Below, piece after piece: positions 17,975 to 26,129 of a stretch of DNA of 32,037 bases. The notes under the pieces are model-generated. The model saw nothing but the letters and a program-made list of their open reading frames with translations, was not told where the DNA came from and ran no database searches. The DNA is from Anaerolineae bacterium (GTDB taxonomy: Bacteria > Chloroflexota > Anaerolineae > Aggregatilineales > J027). The stretch spans positions 1-32,037 of the forward strand of contig WBUL01000024.1 of NCBI GenBank assembly GCA_008933735.1, written 5' to 3'. The position numbers were made by a program, and so were the translations under genes. The first letter of the stretch is position 1. Each line of letters starts with the position of its first letter.

Positions 17975-18748
17975 GTGGCGCGGAAAAGCAAACAAGGTAT
18001 TTGCTGCATTTGTGGGGCAATAGGTAAGTTGAGTTATGAGCATGTGCCTCCACAAAAGGCATACAATGATGCAACTGCCATTGAGTATGAGTGGGAAGAT
18101 AGCAGTTTAACTGGCAAACGGGGCAAAGGGAGGCAACGACAGGGTGGACTGGGCGCATACACTCTCTGTGAGCAGTGTAATGCGAATACTGGCTCTTGGT
18201 ATGGTAGTGAGTATGTTAAGTGGGCACGGACAGGACATTCGATATTGCAACAGTGGATGAACTTAGGAGTTAGCGAGAGTACATTTACGATTCTGAATGT
18301 CTATCCACTTCGCTTCTTGAAGCAAACGGTAACAATGTTCTTTTCCCTAATTGGGCAATATTCAGGTCCGGTTTTTTCAGCCAATCACCCTCAGTTGATG
18401 GAATTCGTTCTAGACAGACAGAATAATCAATTGCCAGATGGTTTCCGCTTTTGGATGAATTTTTACCCCTATAATTATTCAGGTCCGACCTCACTTCGGC
18501 GAATGCCGCTTGCAGCAAAGATCACTGTTATTCAAGATGCCAATGGTAGACCAATAAGGGTTCAAAATGCCGCAACTTTCGAGGAGATCGCCCATCCGCC
18601 CTTTGCTTTATATATGACGATGGATAATGGTGTATTTCCAAATGCACAAGAGATTACCGCTTTTAAACAGTGTGGTTATGATGAGATGGTCAATATACCA
18701 TTAACTTTAAGGGTAATGAACTCCTCTAGCCGCTATCCTGGTGCATGA
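17975..18748 (+). CDS. HNH-like zinc-binding protein, possible nuclease
   Basis: A 257-residue protein whose N-terminus carries an HNH-type pattern: C10-x2-C13, then YEHVPP with H23, then a second CEQCNANTG pair near residue 68-71 followed by SWYGSEYVKWA. In HNH nucleases the two CxxC pairs bind structural zinc and the histidine is catalytic. The EHVPP-CxxCN arrangement is seen in a group of HNH-annotated cargo proteins. The rest is unrecognised. The start is a GTG with a poor ribosome site (ATAGGGATA). Base composition is markedly more AT-rich than the upstream block, so it looks like separately acquired cargo. It could be a toxin, a defence nuclease or a homing-type nuclease; I cannot tell which. 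Confidence 0.65.
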   Translation: MARKSKQGICCICGAIGKLSYEHVPPQKAYNDATAIEYEWEDSSLTGKRGKGRQRQGGLGAYTLCEQCNANTGSWYGSEYVKWARTGHSILQQWMNLGVSESTFTILNVYPLRFLKQTVTMFFSLIGQYSGPVFSANHPQLMEFVLDRQNNQLPDGFRFWMNFYPYNYSGPTSLRRMPLAAKITVIQDANGRPIRVQNAATFEEIAHPPFALYMTMDNGVFPNAQEITAFKQCGYDEMVNIPLTLRVMNSSSRYPGA

Positions 18749-18835
18749 AGCTAGATTGCCATACCGATGGTAACTTGGCTATAGACCCATATAGCTACCT
18801 ACTGGTAGAAAATTCTTTGAGATGACGATGGATCG

Positions 18836-19225
18836 CTAGACTTCTTTTTCGTCCTTATCAGGACGAATCGCCTCAAAGATCGTGATGATGGCTTCGATGT
18901 CGTACAGGTAGCCTGTGCCATTTTGCCCTTCATAAGTTCCGGTATGCTCAACACCGAGTTTCTTGCGCTGGTAATCAAATTGGCTGGGGGTGATTTGGAG
19001 GTAAGAGGCAGCTTGTAGGCGGGTGAAATCCACACGTTTGGGCAGACGCAGCCCGACCTCAGCGGCACGCTGGCGAGCCTTTTTCAAAGCACGTTTGTGT
19101 TCCTGCTGTTCACGCTGGCAGTCTTTACAAATGTGCTGTTGATGCCCTTTGCCACTGAATTTCTCGTTAGCGCGATAGGAGCCACAAATTCGGCAATAAT
19201 ATCCTTGCTGTTTTTTCTTTCCCAT
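18836..19225 (-). CDS. Zinc-finger plus HTH-like small DNA-binding protein
   Basis: A 129-residue basic protein. Two CxxC pairs (C11/C14 and C33/C36, the second in HICKDCQ) should bind one zinc ion. A basic linker (KRALKKARQRAAEVG) follows. Then comes a segment resembling a winged or merR-like helix-turn-helix (FTRLQAASYLQITPSQFDYQRKKLG) with a GTGYLYDIEAI wing-like end. It is the last gene of the reverse transfer block, four bases after the HU-like gene, so it is probably a DNA-binding accessory or regulator of that operon. I do not recognise a named family. Confidence 0.65.
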   Translation of the reverse strand: MGKKKQQGYYCRICGSYRANEKFSGKGHQQHICKDCQREQQEHKRALKKARQRAAEVGLRLPKRVDFTRLQAASYLQITPSQFDYQRKKLGVEHTGTYEGQNGTGYLYDIEAIITIFEAIRPDKDEKEV

Positions 19226-19229
19226 AGCC

Positions 19230-19532
19230 CTATTCTCTCATAGCCCGCTTGTTTTTGCGAAGCTGCTCGCGCAATGCTTGACTGAGCCGTGCATCGGCAC
19301 GATAGGCGGTTTGGTGGATGGGCGTGCTGGCATCATGATGCTTCAACTTGCCCCGCCGATGAGTCTTCATCTCCGTGACCTTGATGCTCAGGAAATCCTG
19401 AATGGAAATCTGCTCGCCATTTGCCAGAGCCTCACTCCATGCTTCAAGCAAGGCTTCCAGCATGGTCTGTACCTCAAAGTAGGTGTGTCCAGTCTTGCGG
19501 GCAACGGCACGGATGGTCGTCTGTTTGTTCAC
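19230..19532 (-). CDS. HU/IHF-like DNA-binding protein
   Basis: At 100 residues this has the length and N-terminal pattern of HU-family proteins (MNKQTTIRAVARKTGHTYFEV, then a LEALLEAWSEALANGEQISI helix and IQDFLSIKV beta strand). The usual DNA-binding arm is replaced by a basic segment (MKTHRRGKLKHHDASTP), so it is a divergent member. HU proteins bend DNA and could help assemble the relaxosome or compact transfer DNA. The start is a GTG with GGAGGT about five bases upstream, inside the end of the coupling-protein gene, so expression is coupled. Assignment rests on the N-terminal half. Confidence 0.6.
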   Translation of the reverse strand: MNKQTTIRAVARKTGHTYFEVQTMLEALLEAWSEALANGEQISIQDFLSIKVTEMKTHRRGKLKHHDASTPIHQTAYRADARLSQALREQLRKNKRAMRE

Positions 19533-19534
19533 AC

Positions 19535-21538
19535 TTACCTCCGTAGATCACTTAAGCTGGCATTGAAAGCAGCATGGTGTGGAGCAACGACTGCCAACAG
19601 ATCATCACCTGCCTGCTGCCGTGCTTGAGCAGGCATCGCCTGCGTTTTCTCGAAGATGGCATCGAAGTGCGATTCCAAATTCAACGGAATAGTCACTGCT
19701 TGGGGAGGTAGCTGCGGCTTGTCACTCAGTCGGATGCTCAGACCACGTTCCAGCAAGATCGGCTCGCGTTCATCTGCTGCCTTGATTCGCGCTGCCCAAT
19801 CTTTGCGTTCATAAAAGCGAGTCAGTCGCCCGGTCAGGATGATTTGCGTGGCATAGCCCGGATCAACATAGCGGGCGAAGATGGTGGTATTGCCTGCCTG
19901 CGGTGTCACTACTTCATCAACGGTCAGTAGGGGGCGGCTGCGGTAGGTTGTTTCATCTTGCTGAGTGGCTGTTCCCGAGGCGCGGCTGTAGAACTCAGCG
20001 GTTTCCGCATCGCAGCCACCATACACGATCTGCGTTGCCAAACCTGTAAACAACGCCTGTGTGCCATCCTGCCCATAGATCAGGTGAAACTGCCCTTTGG
20101 TCTGGGCGGCAATCAGGATGGAAATGCGCCGCTTACGCACCAAGTTCACGTCCGCTACTAAGCCATCCAGCTTGCCCAGCGTGGGGAACTCATCCAGAAT
20201 GATGTTCACTGGAACGGGTAGTTGTCCGCCGGCTGCTTCGCCGATGGTGTCGAGGTCGAGCATCAGCTTTCGCAGCACCGCACCGAGATAGGAGGCATAG
20301 ACTGCCCGCATCCGTCCGGGGCAGGTCAGCACCACCACGGTGGGCTGCTGCACAATCAAATCTGCATCGAAGTCGCTGGTAGCAGTGTTATGCCGCACGT
20401 CAACAGACGCCCAACCCGTGAGGGCAGTTGCCAGCGTCGCCACCACATTCGATGCCACTTTTCCATCACTGTTCACACTGGCGATGAATGAGTTCGCTAG
20501 CAGTGCGGCATCATCGACCTGTTTGCCGAAGTCCGCCGCCATCGTCTTGAGGTCTTTTAGGCTTTCGTAAATGTCTCCCAGATTGGCGTAACGAATCAGG
20601 CAGGCTGCCAGCAGTGCGGCAGCACTATCCGACCAGAATTTGTTATCGCCCTGCGCTGAAGGAACCAGTACATCAGCGATAGCTCTCGCATCCGAAACAG
20701 TTTGTATGTTCTCAGCGAGATTGAAGCGCGGAGCATCCGCCCCGGTCGGATCATGGATGACCACCAGATGCCCCGTCACGCGAGCATATTGCATGATGTG
20801 ATACTTGAGTTCTCCCTGCGGGTCAGCCACAATCAGGCTGTGACTATTCGCCATATTGTCCGCGATGGCAGGCAGTATGACACCCTGCGTTTTACCCGAA
20901 CCCGGACCGCCCAGCGTCAAAATACCGCGTGCGGCATCTTCGTCGTTTAAGCAGAACATGCCCTGTCCTGCATCCAGTCGCTGCTTGCCATCCCCCCAGA
21001 ACGCGCCGAAGAAGGTCATGCCTTCGGAGTCTGGAACCCGATAACGTTTGTATTCACGGTGGGTGCAGAAGTGGGATGATCCCAACTCGCCGCGTTGGAC
21101 AGGTGGATTTCGCATCTGGTCAATCCATCCACGCAGCCAACCACCTGATGTTAAGTTCTGGTGCAGCATCAGGTTCGCCAGAAACAGGACACCCCAATGC
21201 CCAAAAGCGAACATCAAAATGCGCGACTGGTAGATGAAGATCGGTGGTTGTCCAACAACCATCTCCATAAAACCTGTCAGGTCAGCACCTCGCCCGCGTG
21301 CAATGGCGACGTGGCTGGCAATGCCAATATAAGCGACAGAGAGGAGCAGTGTCACCAGTAAATGCAGCATGAGACGCGGTAGCATACTGCTTTGCTGAGT
21401 ATCCTCTTGGCGGCGGATATCTGCGCCGAGTGACCAAGCGAAACCTACCACCAGCAGCGGAATCAATGAAGCGGTACAACCAATCAGGAAGGGGTTGCCC
21501 AGAATGGCTTGCCCTTCTGAAAAAAGTGTGTAATACAT
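19535..21538 (-). CDS. virD4: VirD4/TraG-type coupling protein ATPase
   Basis: The 667-residue coupling protein docks the relaxase-DNA complex to the secretion channel at the inner membrane. Three hydrophobic helices lie at about 15-38, 54-77 and 104-126. The motor domain has Walker A GGPGSGKTQG at about 210-217 and Walker B NIILDEFPTLGKL at about 445-456, followed by RKRRISILIAAQTKGQF and the YGGCDAETAEFYSRASG region, all standard for VirD4/TraG. Length is normal. It lies between a small membrane-protein gene upstream (stop and start adjacent) and the HU-like gene downstream, in the same operon as the relaxase. Confidence 0.93.
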   Translation of the reverse strand: MYYTLFSEGQAILGNPFLIGCTASLIPLLVVGFAWSLGADIRRQEDTQQSSMLPRLMLHLLVTLLLSVAYIGIASHVAIARGRGADLTGFMEMVVGQPPIFIYQSRILMFAFGHWGVLFLANLMLHQNLTSGGWLRGWIDQMRNPPVQRGELGSSHFCTHREYKRYRVPDSEGMTFFGAFWGDGKQRLDAGQGMFCLNDEDAARGILTLGGPGSGKTQGVILPAIADNMANSHSLIVADPQGELKYHIMQYARVTGHLVVIHDPTGADAPRFNLAENIQTVSDARAIADVLVPSAQGDNKFWSDSAAALLAACLIRYANLGDIYESLKDLKTMAADFGKQVDDAALLANSFIASVNSDGKVASNVVATLATALTGWASVDVRHNTATSDFDADLIVQQPTVVVLTCPGRMRAVYASYLGAVLRKLMLDLDTIGEAAGGQLPVPVNIILDEFPTLGKLDGLVADVNLVRKRRISILIAAQTKGQFHLIYGQDGTQALFTGLATQIVYGGCDAETAEFYSRASGTATQQDETTYRSRPLLTVDEVVTPQAGNTTIFARYVDPGYATQIILTGRLTRFYERKDWAARIKAADEREPILLERGLSIRLSDKPQLPPQAVTIPLNLESHFDAIFEKTQAMPAQARQQAGDDLLAVVAPHHAAFNASLSDLRR

Positions 21539-21730
21539 CTACTTTTTATCCCTCTCTTGCTGAATGAAATGCTGCACCACCGCCGCGCCGATGATAGTCA
21601 GTAGGGAGGCTGTCACCCAGAGCGCATCCAGCAGGGTGAAACCGAGTAAGCCCAAGATGCCCAGTACAATGTTGAAGAGAATGCCCACCACGAGCAGTCC
21701 TACCAATGAAGGAGACTCGCATAAACGCAT
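21539..21730 (-). CDS. Small two-helix membrane protein
   Basis: A 63-residue protein made almost entirely of two hydrophobic helices (about 9-30 and 33-53), ending in a charged QQERDKK tail. It is encoded three bases after the relaxase stop and its stop directly abuts the coupling-protein start. That position suggests a small membrane partner of the coupling protein. I do not recognise a family. Confidence 0.6.
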   Translation of the reverse strand: MRLCESPSLVGLLVVGILFNIVLGILGLLGFTLLDALWVTASLLTIIGAAVVQHFIQQERDKK

Positions 21731-21733
21731 GGG

Positions 21734-22552
21734 CTAGCTTCCAAACCAGGCATCGAGGTCTTGCCCACGCGCTTCTAAATTGTTCAACCAGTGGTTCAAG
21801 TCATCGGAACTGGTCATATCGGTAGGCAGGCTTTCGACCGTGTAGCCTGCTGTGTGCATTCGTTCAGCAAAGTCGGATAGCTCATCAGGAACATCCCCCC
21901 ACTGCATCGCCTGCCAATACTTTCGGAGGGCTTCTTCGCGTTGGATGGCAGCCCACTGCTGCCGCCATGCCATACCCAACTGCCGATCCATATGAACTTC
22001 AAACAAGTCCTCAACCAGCGTATTGAACTCGCGCAGATCATTGGGATTATTATCGAAACGCTCACGTCCCCCGATGGTTTGCACGGTTCCTGGTAGGATC
22101 ACATGACTGTGAAGCTGTTGGTGTCCTTCCTCTGAAGTAGAGCGATCATGGACGACATAGGAATAGGTTGGCTCCACAAAACCGCGTGCTTCAAACCAGT
22201 GTTCGATCACTTCTTCGGTCAGGCTTTCAACCAAAGCTCTGCGGTCTGCTTCATCCTCAATGAGCATCATCAGGCGTGGCTTGGGGCTAATCATCATCGT
22301 CCATGCCAGACGGTCATCGCTGGTAAGGGTTTGGCAGTTTTTGAGGATTTCGCCATGTGTGCTGCCCAAGCCATGATCGACCCAACGCCGCCCGCCGGAA
22401 GGGGCTTTCACGTCACGGTCATCGCGGTAGGTGAAGTAGCGCAACTTTTCCTTGAGTGCCGACACCCCCGTACCATAATCCGTTCGTTGCGGATGGATCC
22501 AACGCAGATTTGACCAGATCGTGCCACGCCGTACTGATTTTGCTTTCGCCAT
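21734..22552 (-). CDS. Conjugative relaxase (MobA/VirD2-like, probable MOBP type)
   Basis: Relaxases nick one strand at oriT, stay attached through a tyrosine and pilot it through the channel. The key sign is the histidine cluster at about 135-150: VVHDRSTSEEGHQQLHSHVILPG, with H148 and H150 forming the HUH metal-binding pair and H135/H144 nearby. Candidate catalytic tyrosines in the N-terminal region are Y26, Y39 and Y42. At 272 residues it is a minimal relaxase lacking a long C-terminal domain. It is flanked by an RHH accessory gene upstream (six bases apart) and the coupling-protein genes downstream, the normal mobilisation order. Subfamily is my inference from the motif layout. Confidence 0.75.
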   Translation of the reverse strand: MAKAKSVRRGTIWSNLRWIHPQRTDYGTGVSALKEKLRYFTYRDDRDVKAPSGGRRWVDHGLGSTHGEILKNCQTLTSDDRLAWTMMISPKPRLMMLIEDEADRRALVESLTEEVIEHWFEARGFVEPTYSYVVHDRSTSEEGHQQLHSHVILPGTVQTIGGRERFDNNPNDLREFNTLVEDLFEVHMDRQLGMAWRQQWAAIQREEALRKYWQAMQWGDVPDELSDFAERMHTAGYTVESLPTDMTSSDDLNHWLNNLEARGQDLDAWFGS

Positions 22553-22558
22553 TTGAGC

Positions 22559-23005
22559 CTACTCCTGCGGTTGAATGGTGTCATCCTGGCGCACCGCGGC
22601 GGCAGCTTCGATAAGCCGTTTGGAGAGCAGTTTGCTATCCACGATGGAACTTTCGATCAGCTTCATCGGGTCGATTTCGCGCCCATCTTTGGATTTGATA
22701 ATGTAGATAAACAGGCGAGCCACCAGCAGCAATAGCGCATGAAGGGTAAACAGGATGGTTTGCTCATGTTGGCTGAGGCTGCGCTGGAGCGAACGCCCGA
22801 AGTGTTTGCGGCTGCCAATCAAATCCTCCTGGTTATCCAGGTAGAAGCGGATAGCTTCGCGCACAGCATCACTCTGGTTGAATTTGGGATCATGGCGATT
22901 GACGACAACTTGTGTGAGTCGCTCGTGCATCGCCTGTGTTATGCTGATGCTGCTGCGGTAGTTGTAGCGGTAGTCGTCGTATTGGTTTTGCGGGTCTGCG
23001 GACAT
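22559..23005 (-). CDS. Ribbon-helix-helix relaxosome accessory protein
   Basis: The 148-residue product has an N-terminal ribbon-helix-helix segment at about 17-60 (YRSSISITQAMHERLTQVV, then NQSDAVREAIRFYLD), the DNA-contact fold used by MobC/TraJ/NikA-type accessory proteins. A hydrophobic helix near 85-107 (ILFTLHALLLLVARLFIYII) and an acidic helical tail follow; the hydrophobic helix is unusual for such a protein. I chose ATG 23005 over GTG 23011 because GAGAGG sits about five bases before the ATG and would overlap the GTG. It is the first gene of the reverse transfer operon. It probably binds the region just upstream. Confidence 0.7.
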   Translation of the reverse strand: MSADPQNQYDDYRYNYRSSISITQAMHERLTQVVVNRHDPKFNQSDAVREAIRFYLDNQEDLIGSRKHFGRSLQRSLSQHEQTILFTLHALLLLVARLFIYIIKSKDGREIDPMKLIESSIVDSKLLSKRLIEAAAAVRQDDTIQPQE

Positions 23006-23067
23006 CTGCACCTCTCAAGATGATTCGGTGCATCAGTTGTACATCAGGGATGGGCAGGCAGTGTTTG

Positions 23068-23105
23068 GGTTTTGAACAGCCTCAATTTAAACGTTTTTCA
23101 AAACC
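23068..23105. other. Inverted repeat upstream of the mobilisation operon, candidate oriT arm
   Basis: GGTTTTGAA (23068-23076) and TTCAAAACC (23097-23105) are perfect 9-bp inverted arms separated by 20 AT-rich bases, about 60 bases upstream of the first mobilisation gene. An inverted repeat beside the relaxase operon is the usual form of an oriT. I could not identify a confident nick consensus. The remainder of the gene-free 23006-23374 interval is AT-rich and contains the MITE-like element listed separately. Confidence 0.35.
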
Positions 23106-23188
23106 ATTTGTTATCGGGTAATTGTTCGCTAGAAGCTATATAAATAGGGTTCGATAAGATTTTTGCTGGTAAACTAGAAGTTGGATTA

Positions 23189-23328
23189 TTCTAGGGCGTG
23201 TTTGCAAACTCGTACTCTGGATGGTGAGGATGCCATTTTTGAGAGAATATTGCCCTTTTTCTCTATCTTTTGGACGTGATACGCATTGTCCGTAAGCAAG
23301 TTGGGCACTTTGCAAACACGCCCTAGAA
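23189..23328. mobile_element. 140-bp MITE-like element with 20-bp terminal inverted repeats
   Basis: TTCTAGGGCGTGTTTGCAAA at 23189-23208 is perfectly inverted at 23309-23328. The intervening 100 bases hold no convincing gene. Because CTAG is palindromic, the arms can be read as a shorter GGCGTGTTTGCAAA inverted repeat flanked by a CTAG duplication, or a TA duplication around GGGCGTG; the true target duplication cannot be decided. GGGCGTGTTTG-type ends are, to my knowledge, seen in IS5- and IS630-related elements. Short length, perfect ends and lack of a transposase fit a non-autonomous element. Confidence 0.6.
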
Positions 23329-23374
23329 GCGAAATGGTTTCCTTAAAAATTCAGGCAAAATAGGTAGACACTAA

Positions 23375-25075
23375 ATGCTTAGATTTCCAAATCCGGGTTC
23401 TGATGTCGATAGTTTTATCAGGATTTTCTATAAATTACACGAAGAATTAAATCAACAGCAGGCTTTTGACTTAGATGACATGTCAAGGGTCTTGGTGAAA
23501 AGTAATCTTGCCACATCATCAGGATATATGGGGCAAGAAGCTTTAGATAGATCAACAAGAGATGATCGGAGTCGTGATCCTTTATACAATCAGTCCAAGA
23601 TGTATAGTGAACTTTTCAAGATTTTGGGCTGGATACACCCAACCTCAAATTCAGCACTCAATTTCACATTCACGTTGATGGGAGATCATGCGGTTGCAGC
23701 AAAGCAAAACCCTAAGAGCTTTTTTAAGCAATGTTTACTTGGAATTGTTTACCCTAATGCAATTTTGAAGGTGACAGGAAATTACGCTTTAAGGCCATTT
23801 GTGACAATACTGAGGACAGCTCAAGCATTAGGGGATACTATCTGTCGTGACGAATTGATAGTAGGTCCTTTATGCCTACAAGATGACAGAGATATAGGCC
23901 AGTTTAATAAAATGATTGAAAGATTACTGTCTGTTAGAACAAGTTTTTCAGAGCTACAGAGGTGGAAAGCTGAAATCTCACACAATAGACAAATTCAACC
24001 AAATACTTTGGAGAACTATACCCGCTTTCCGATAGCTGTCCTTAAATGGTCAGGGTGGTTCAGGGATCAAAGACGTAGTGATATTTACGGGCGGTCCATC
24101 CCTTTTTTAAATTTGACTGATGAAGGCGAAAGCCTGTTGAAAGCAATAAGTCATCAGATAGACGTTAGAGCGTCTGATCTTACAAATGTGCATCCCGAAA
24201 CCAGAGTAGCACTTATTAGATTGGGCTTTTATCGAACATTGGAGAGAGCCAATTTCGATTTGTCCCCCGTTAAAAGTGGTTTGTGGAAGGATGAGCAGCT
24301 AGCCAATGCCTACATAAAGTCAGAGAGCGTAAACCTGCTATTTTCCCCATTTCAGGAAATTGAACCAAGAGAAATGGCGGAATTGTTCCCAAGAGAAGTT
24401 ATATCAGAAACCAGTACATCATTAAATCGTATCCATACCGTATCTGCTAATATTCGTTACAAGCCCCAGAGAGCTAATGTTCTAATGACATTTGGTAGTG
24501 GAAATGTTCATACAACCCAAACACCTATCGAATCAGAAATTCGTGCTATTTATCAAGAAACATCTAATCAAAATGAAGTTATTGAAAGGCTTGTCGGTAA
24601 GTATAAAACATCTAATCAAAATGAATTCTATCCCCTTATAGCGGATTTATTTAAGATTCTTGGATATGATTGTCAGTATTCGAGAGCAGGTGTGAACTAT
24701 GAAAGATGGGACGCAGTGATTGTCGATGAGCATTACTCCATTCCTATCGAAATAAAATCCCCAGGTGAGGAGCTTTTTTTATCTGTTAAGGCTATCCGGC
24801 AGGCATTAGAAAACAAAATAGTGTTTTTATCCAGGCAACCTTATCGGACTGAACAAGATGTGACCTCGTTAGTGGTAGGCTTCTATTTCCCAAATGACCG
24901 CTCAGAAGTCCAGACTTTAATTGATGATTTTTACACTGCTTACAATTTGTCTATTGGAGTGATCGATTTTCGATCACTATTGTATATGGCAACAGCCCAA
25001 TTAGTTCTTATGAAAACGCATCGCAAAAGTGATTTAGTTAGGTTACGTGGAATCATAAATGTCTCAGATTCTTAA
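23375..25075 (+). CDS. Putative restriction endonuclease, PD-(D/E)XK type
   Basis: The 566-residue product carries a PD-(D/E)XK-like core near its end: ERWDAVI with D446, then IPIEIKSPGEE with E459 and K461, preceded by a helix-strand segment (LIADLFKILGYDC) usual for this fold. The upstream 400 residues, probably recognition and helical domains, include GYMGQEALDR and a possible winged-helix stretch. Type IIS enzymes such as AlwI have a similar plan, but I cannot confirm homology. The gene overlaps the next by 17 bases and faces two methyltransferases on the other strand, which supports a restriction role. It is AT-rich compared with the transfer genes. The ribosome site before ATG 23375 is weak (AGGT). 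A perfect 20-bp direct repeat lies inside it (24558-24577 and 24606-24625). Confidence 0.65.
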   Translation: MLRFPNPGSDVDSFIRIFYKLHEELNQQQAFDLDDMSRVLVKSNLATSSGYMGQEALDRSTRDDRSRDPLYNQSKMYSELFKILGWIHPTSNSALNFTFTLMGDHAVAAKQNPKSFFKQCLLGIVYPNAILKVTGNYALRPFVTILRTAQALGDTICRDELIVGPLCLQDDRDIGQFNKMIERLLSVRTSFSELQRWKAEISHNRQIQPNTLENYTRFPIAVLKWSGWFRDQRRSDIYGRSIPFLNLTDEGESLLKAISHQIDVRASDLTNVHPETRVALIRLGFYRTLERANFDLSPVKSGLWKDEQLANAYIKSESVNLLFSPFQEIEPREMAELFPREVISETSTSLNRIHTVSANIRYKPQRANVLMTFGSGNVHTTQTPIESEIRAIYQETSNQNEVIERLVGKYKTSNQNEFYPLIADLFKILGYDCQYSRAGVNYERWDAVIVDEHYSIPIEIKSPGEELFLSVKAIRQALENKIVFLSRQPYRTEQDVTSLVVGFYFPNDRSEVQTLIDDFYTAYNLSIGVIDFRSLLYMATAQLVLMKTHRKSDLVRLRGIINVSDS

Positions 25076-26129
25076 GCAGAAACAAGTATCAAGATATGTG
25101 AAAGAATTACGTGCAGGCGTTTTTCCAATTGCAGTCAACTGGAATGATGGAGAATCACCAGCCATCATACAATTTTCGGATGGTGAATCAAGTTTTGGAT
25201 CGTGCATTAGATGCACAAATCCACGTTGTATGCAATATTCGAGCGACGAACTCCAGTTGAACATTTTTCATGAGTTTCCGACTGATGAAAATAATCAAGT
25301 ATGCCCTACAGGAGCTATTGAATGGGAGGATGATAATAACTCACCGACCATTGATTCAGAAAACTGCATTATCTGTGGTTTATGTGTATTGAGATGCCCA
25401 GTAAAGGCTATATTCATTAATGAAGGCACTGCTCACGTAAATGATGGCCCCAATGATTATTTCTTGGAGTCACAGGTTATATCCAATGACATCGTAACTA
25501 ATGACACAATAAGAAAGTTCAAAGACATCAAAGAATATGAAATCATTTTGAGAGAGTCTGATGATATCTTTCGTTATTTTTACGATAAAGTGCGACAAAT
25601 CGAAAAAAAACAGACTGCTCAATTTCCGAATCACTTGGCTAGAAATCTGCTGATAGCAGTGGGAATCGATACAGCTATGAGGCGTAGGGGGGATACCAAC
25701 GTGAGGATGGATCTGATTATGGAGCCTGTTGGTATTGACCATGGCATGGGTGAGGTGGAATTTGGAAATAGCATTATTGATGCCCCACGTAATGTATTAG
25801 ACGATGTAGCAATTTTGGTAGCAAGATATAGAATCTCTAAAGATACTATCATTCCATTCGTGGTAACTTTCGACTTGCCAAATCAACGTTCAGAGTATTG
25901 GAGAGTAATCAAAGATGTCAGAAAAGTTCTGGGGCTAAAAATAAACACCATTACCATAGGGGCACTTTTAATACTAATATGGAATCGTACCAAGGTTGTT
26001 TTTGTAGATTCAGAAGAGTTCTATATAGATACCGAGAACTCAGATTTACGACCCAAACTTGAAGCAATAATTGGGCGCAAACTCAATCTTTCATCAGGTT
26101 ATCCCGGTCAGCTTGAGAGTCCGAAGTGA
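25059..26129 (+). CDS. Ferredoxin-type 2[4Fe-4S] domain fused to a nuclease-like domain
   Basis: A 356-residue protein with eight cysteines in a ferredoxin layout: C49-x2-C52-x4-C57, C82-P, then C103-x2-C106-x2-C109-x3-C113-P. By ferredoxin pairing, the first three plus C113 would hold one 4Fe-4S cluster and the second three plus C82 the other. The first motif has a four-residue gap and a long insertion, so it is a variant. The C-terminal half (about 190-350) has RMDLIM (D218) followed by GEVEFG (E232, E234), like a D-E-x-E metal site, and LLIAVGIDTAMRRR. It starts 17 bases inside the endonuclease gene, so expression is coupled, and its last 47 bases overlap the convergent methyltransferase gene. 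The Fe-S reading is strong; the nuclease reading is inference. Confidence 0.75.
   Translation: MSQILKQKQVSRYVKELRAGVFPIAVNWNDGESPAIIQFSDGESSFGSCIRCTNPRCMQYSSDELQLNIFHEFPTDENNQVCPTGAIEWEDDNNSPTIDSENCIICGLCVLRCPVKAIFINEGTAHVNDGPNDYFLESQVISNDIVTNDTIRKFKDIKEYEIILRESDDIFRYFYDKVRQIEKKQTAQFPNHLARNLLIAVGIDTAMRRRGDTNVRMDLIMEPVGIDHGMGEVEFGNSIIDAPRNVLDDVAILVARYRISKDTIIPFVVTFDLPNQRSEYWRVIKDVRKVLGLKINTITIGALLILIWNRTKVVFVDSEEFYIDTENSDLRPKLEAIIGRKLNLSSGYPGQLESPK

Noticed and set aside
23006..23060. Nick-like CATCCCTG and ATCTTG strings on the reverse strand near the RHH gene
   Set aside because: Only approximate matches to MOBP nick sequences as I recall them, and short strings like these are common by chance.
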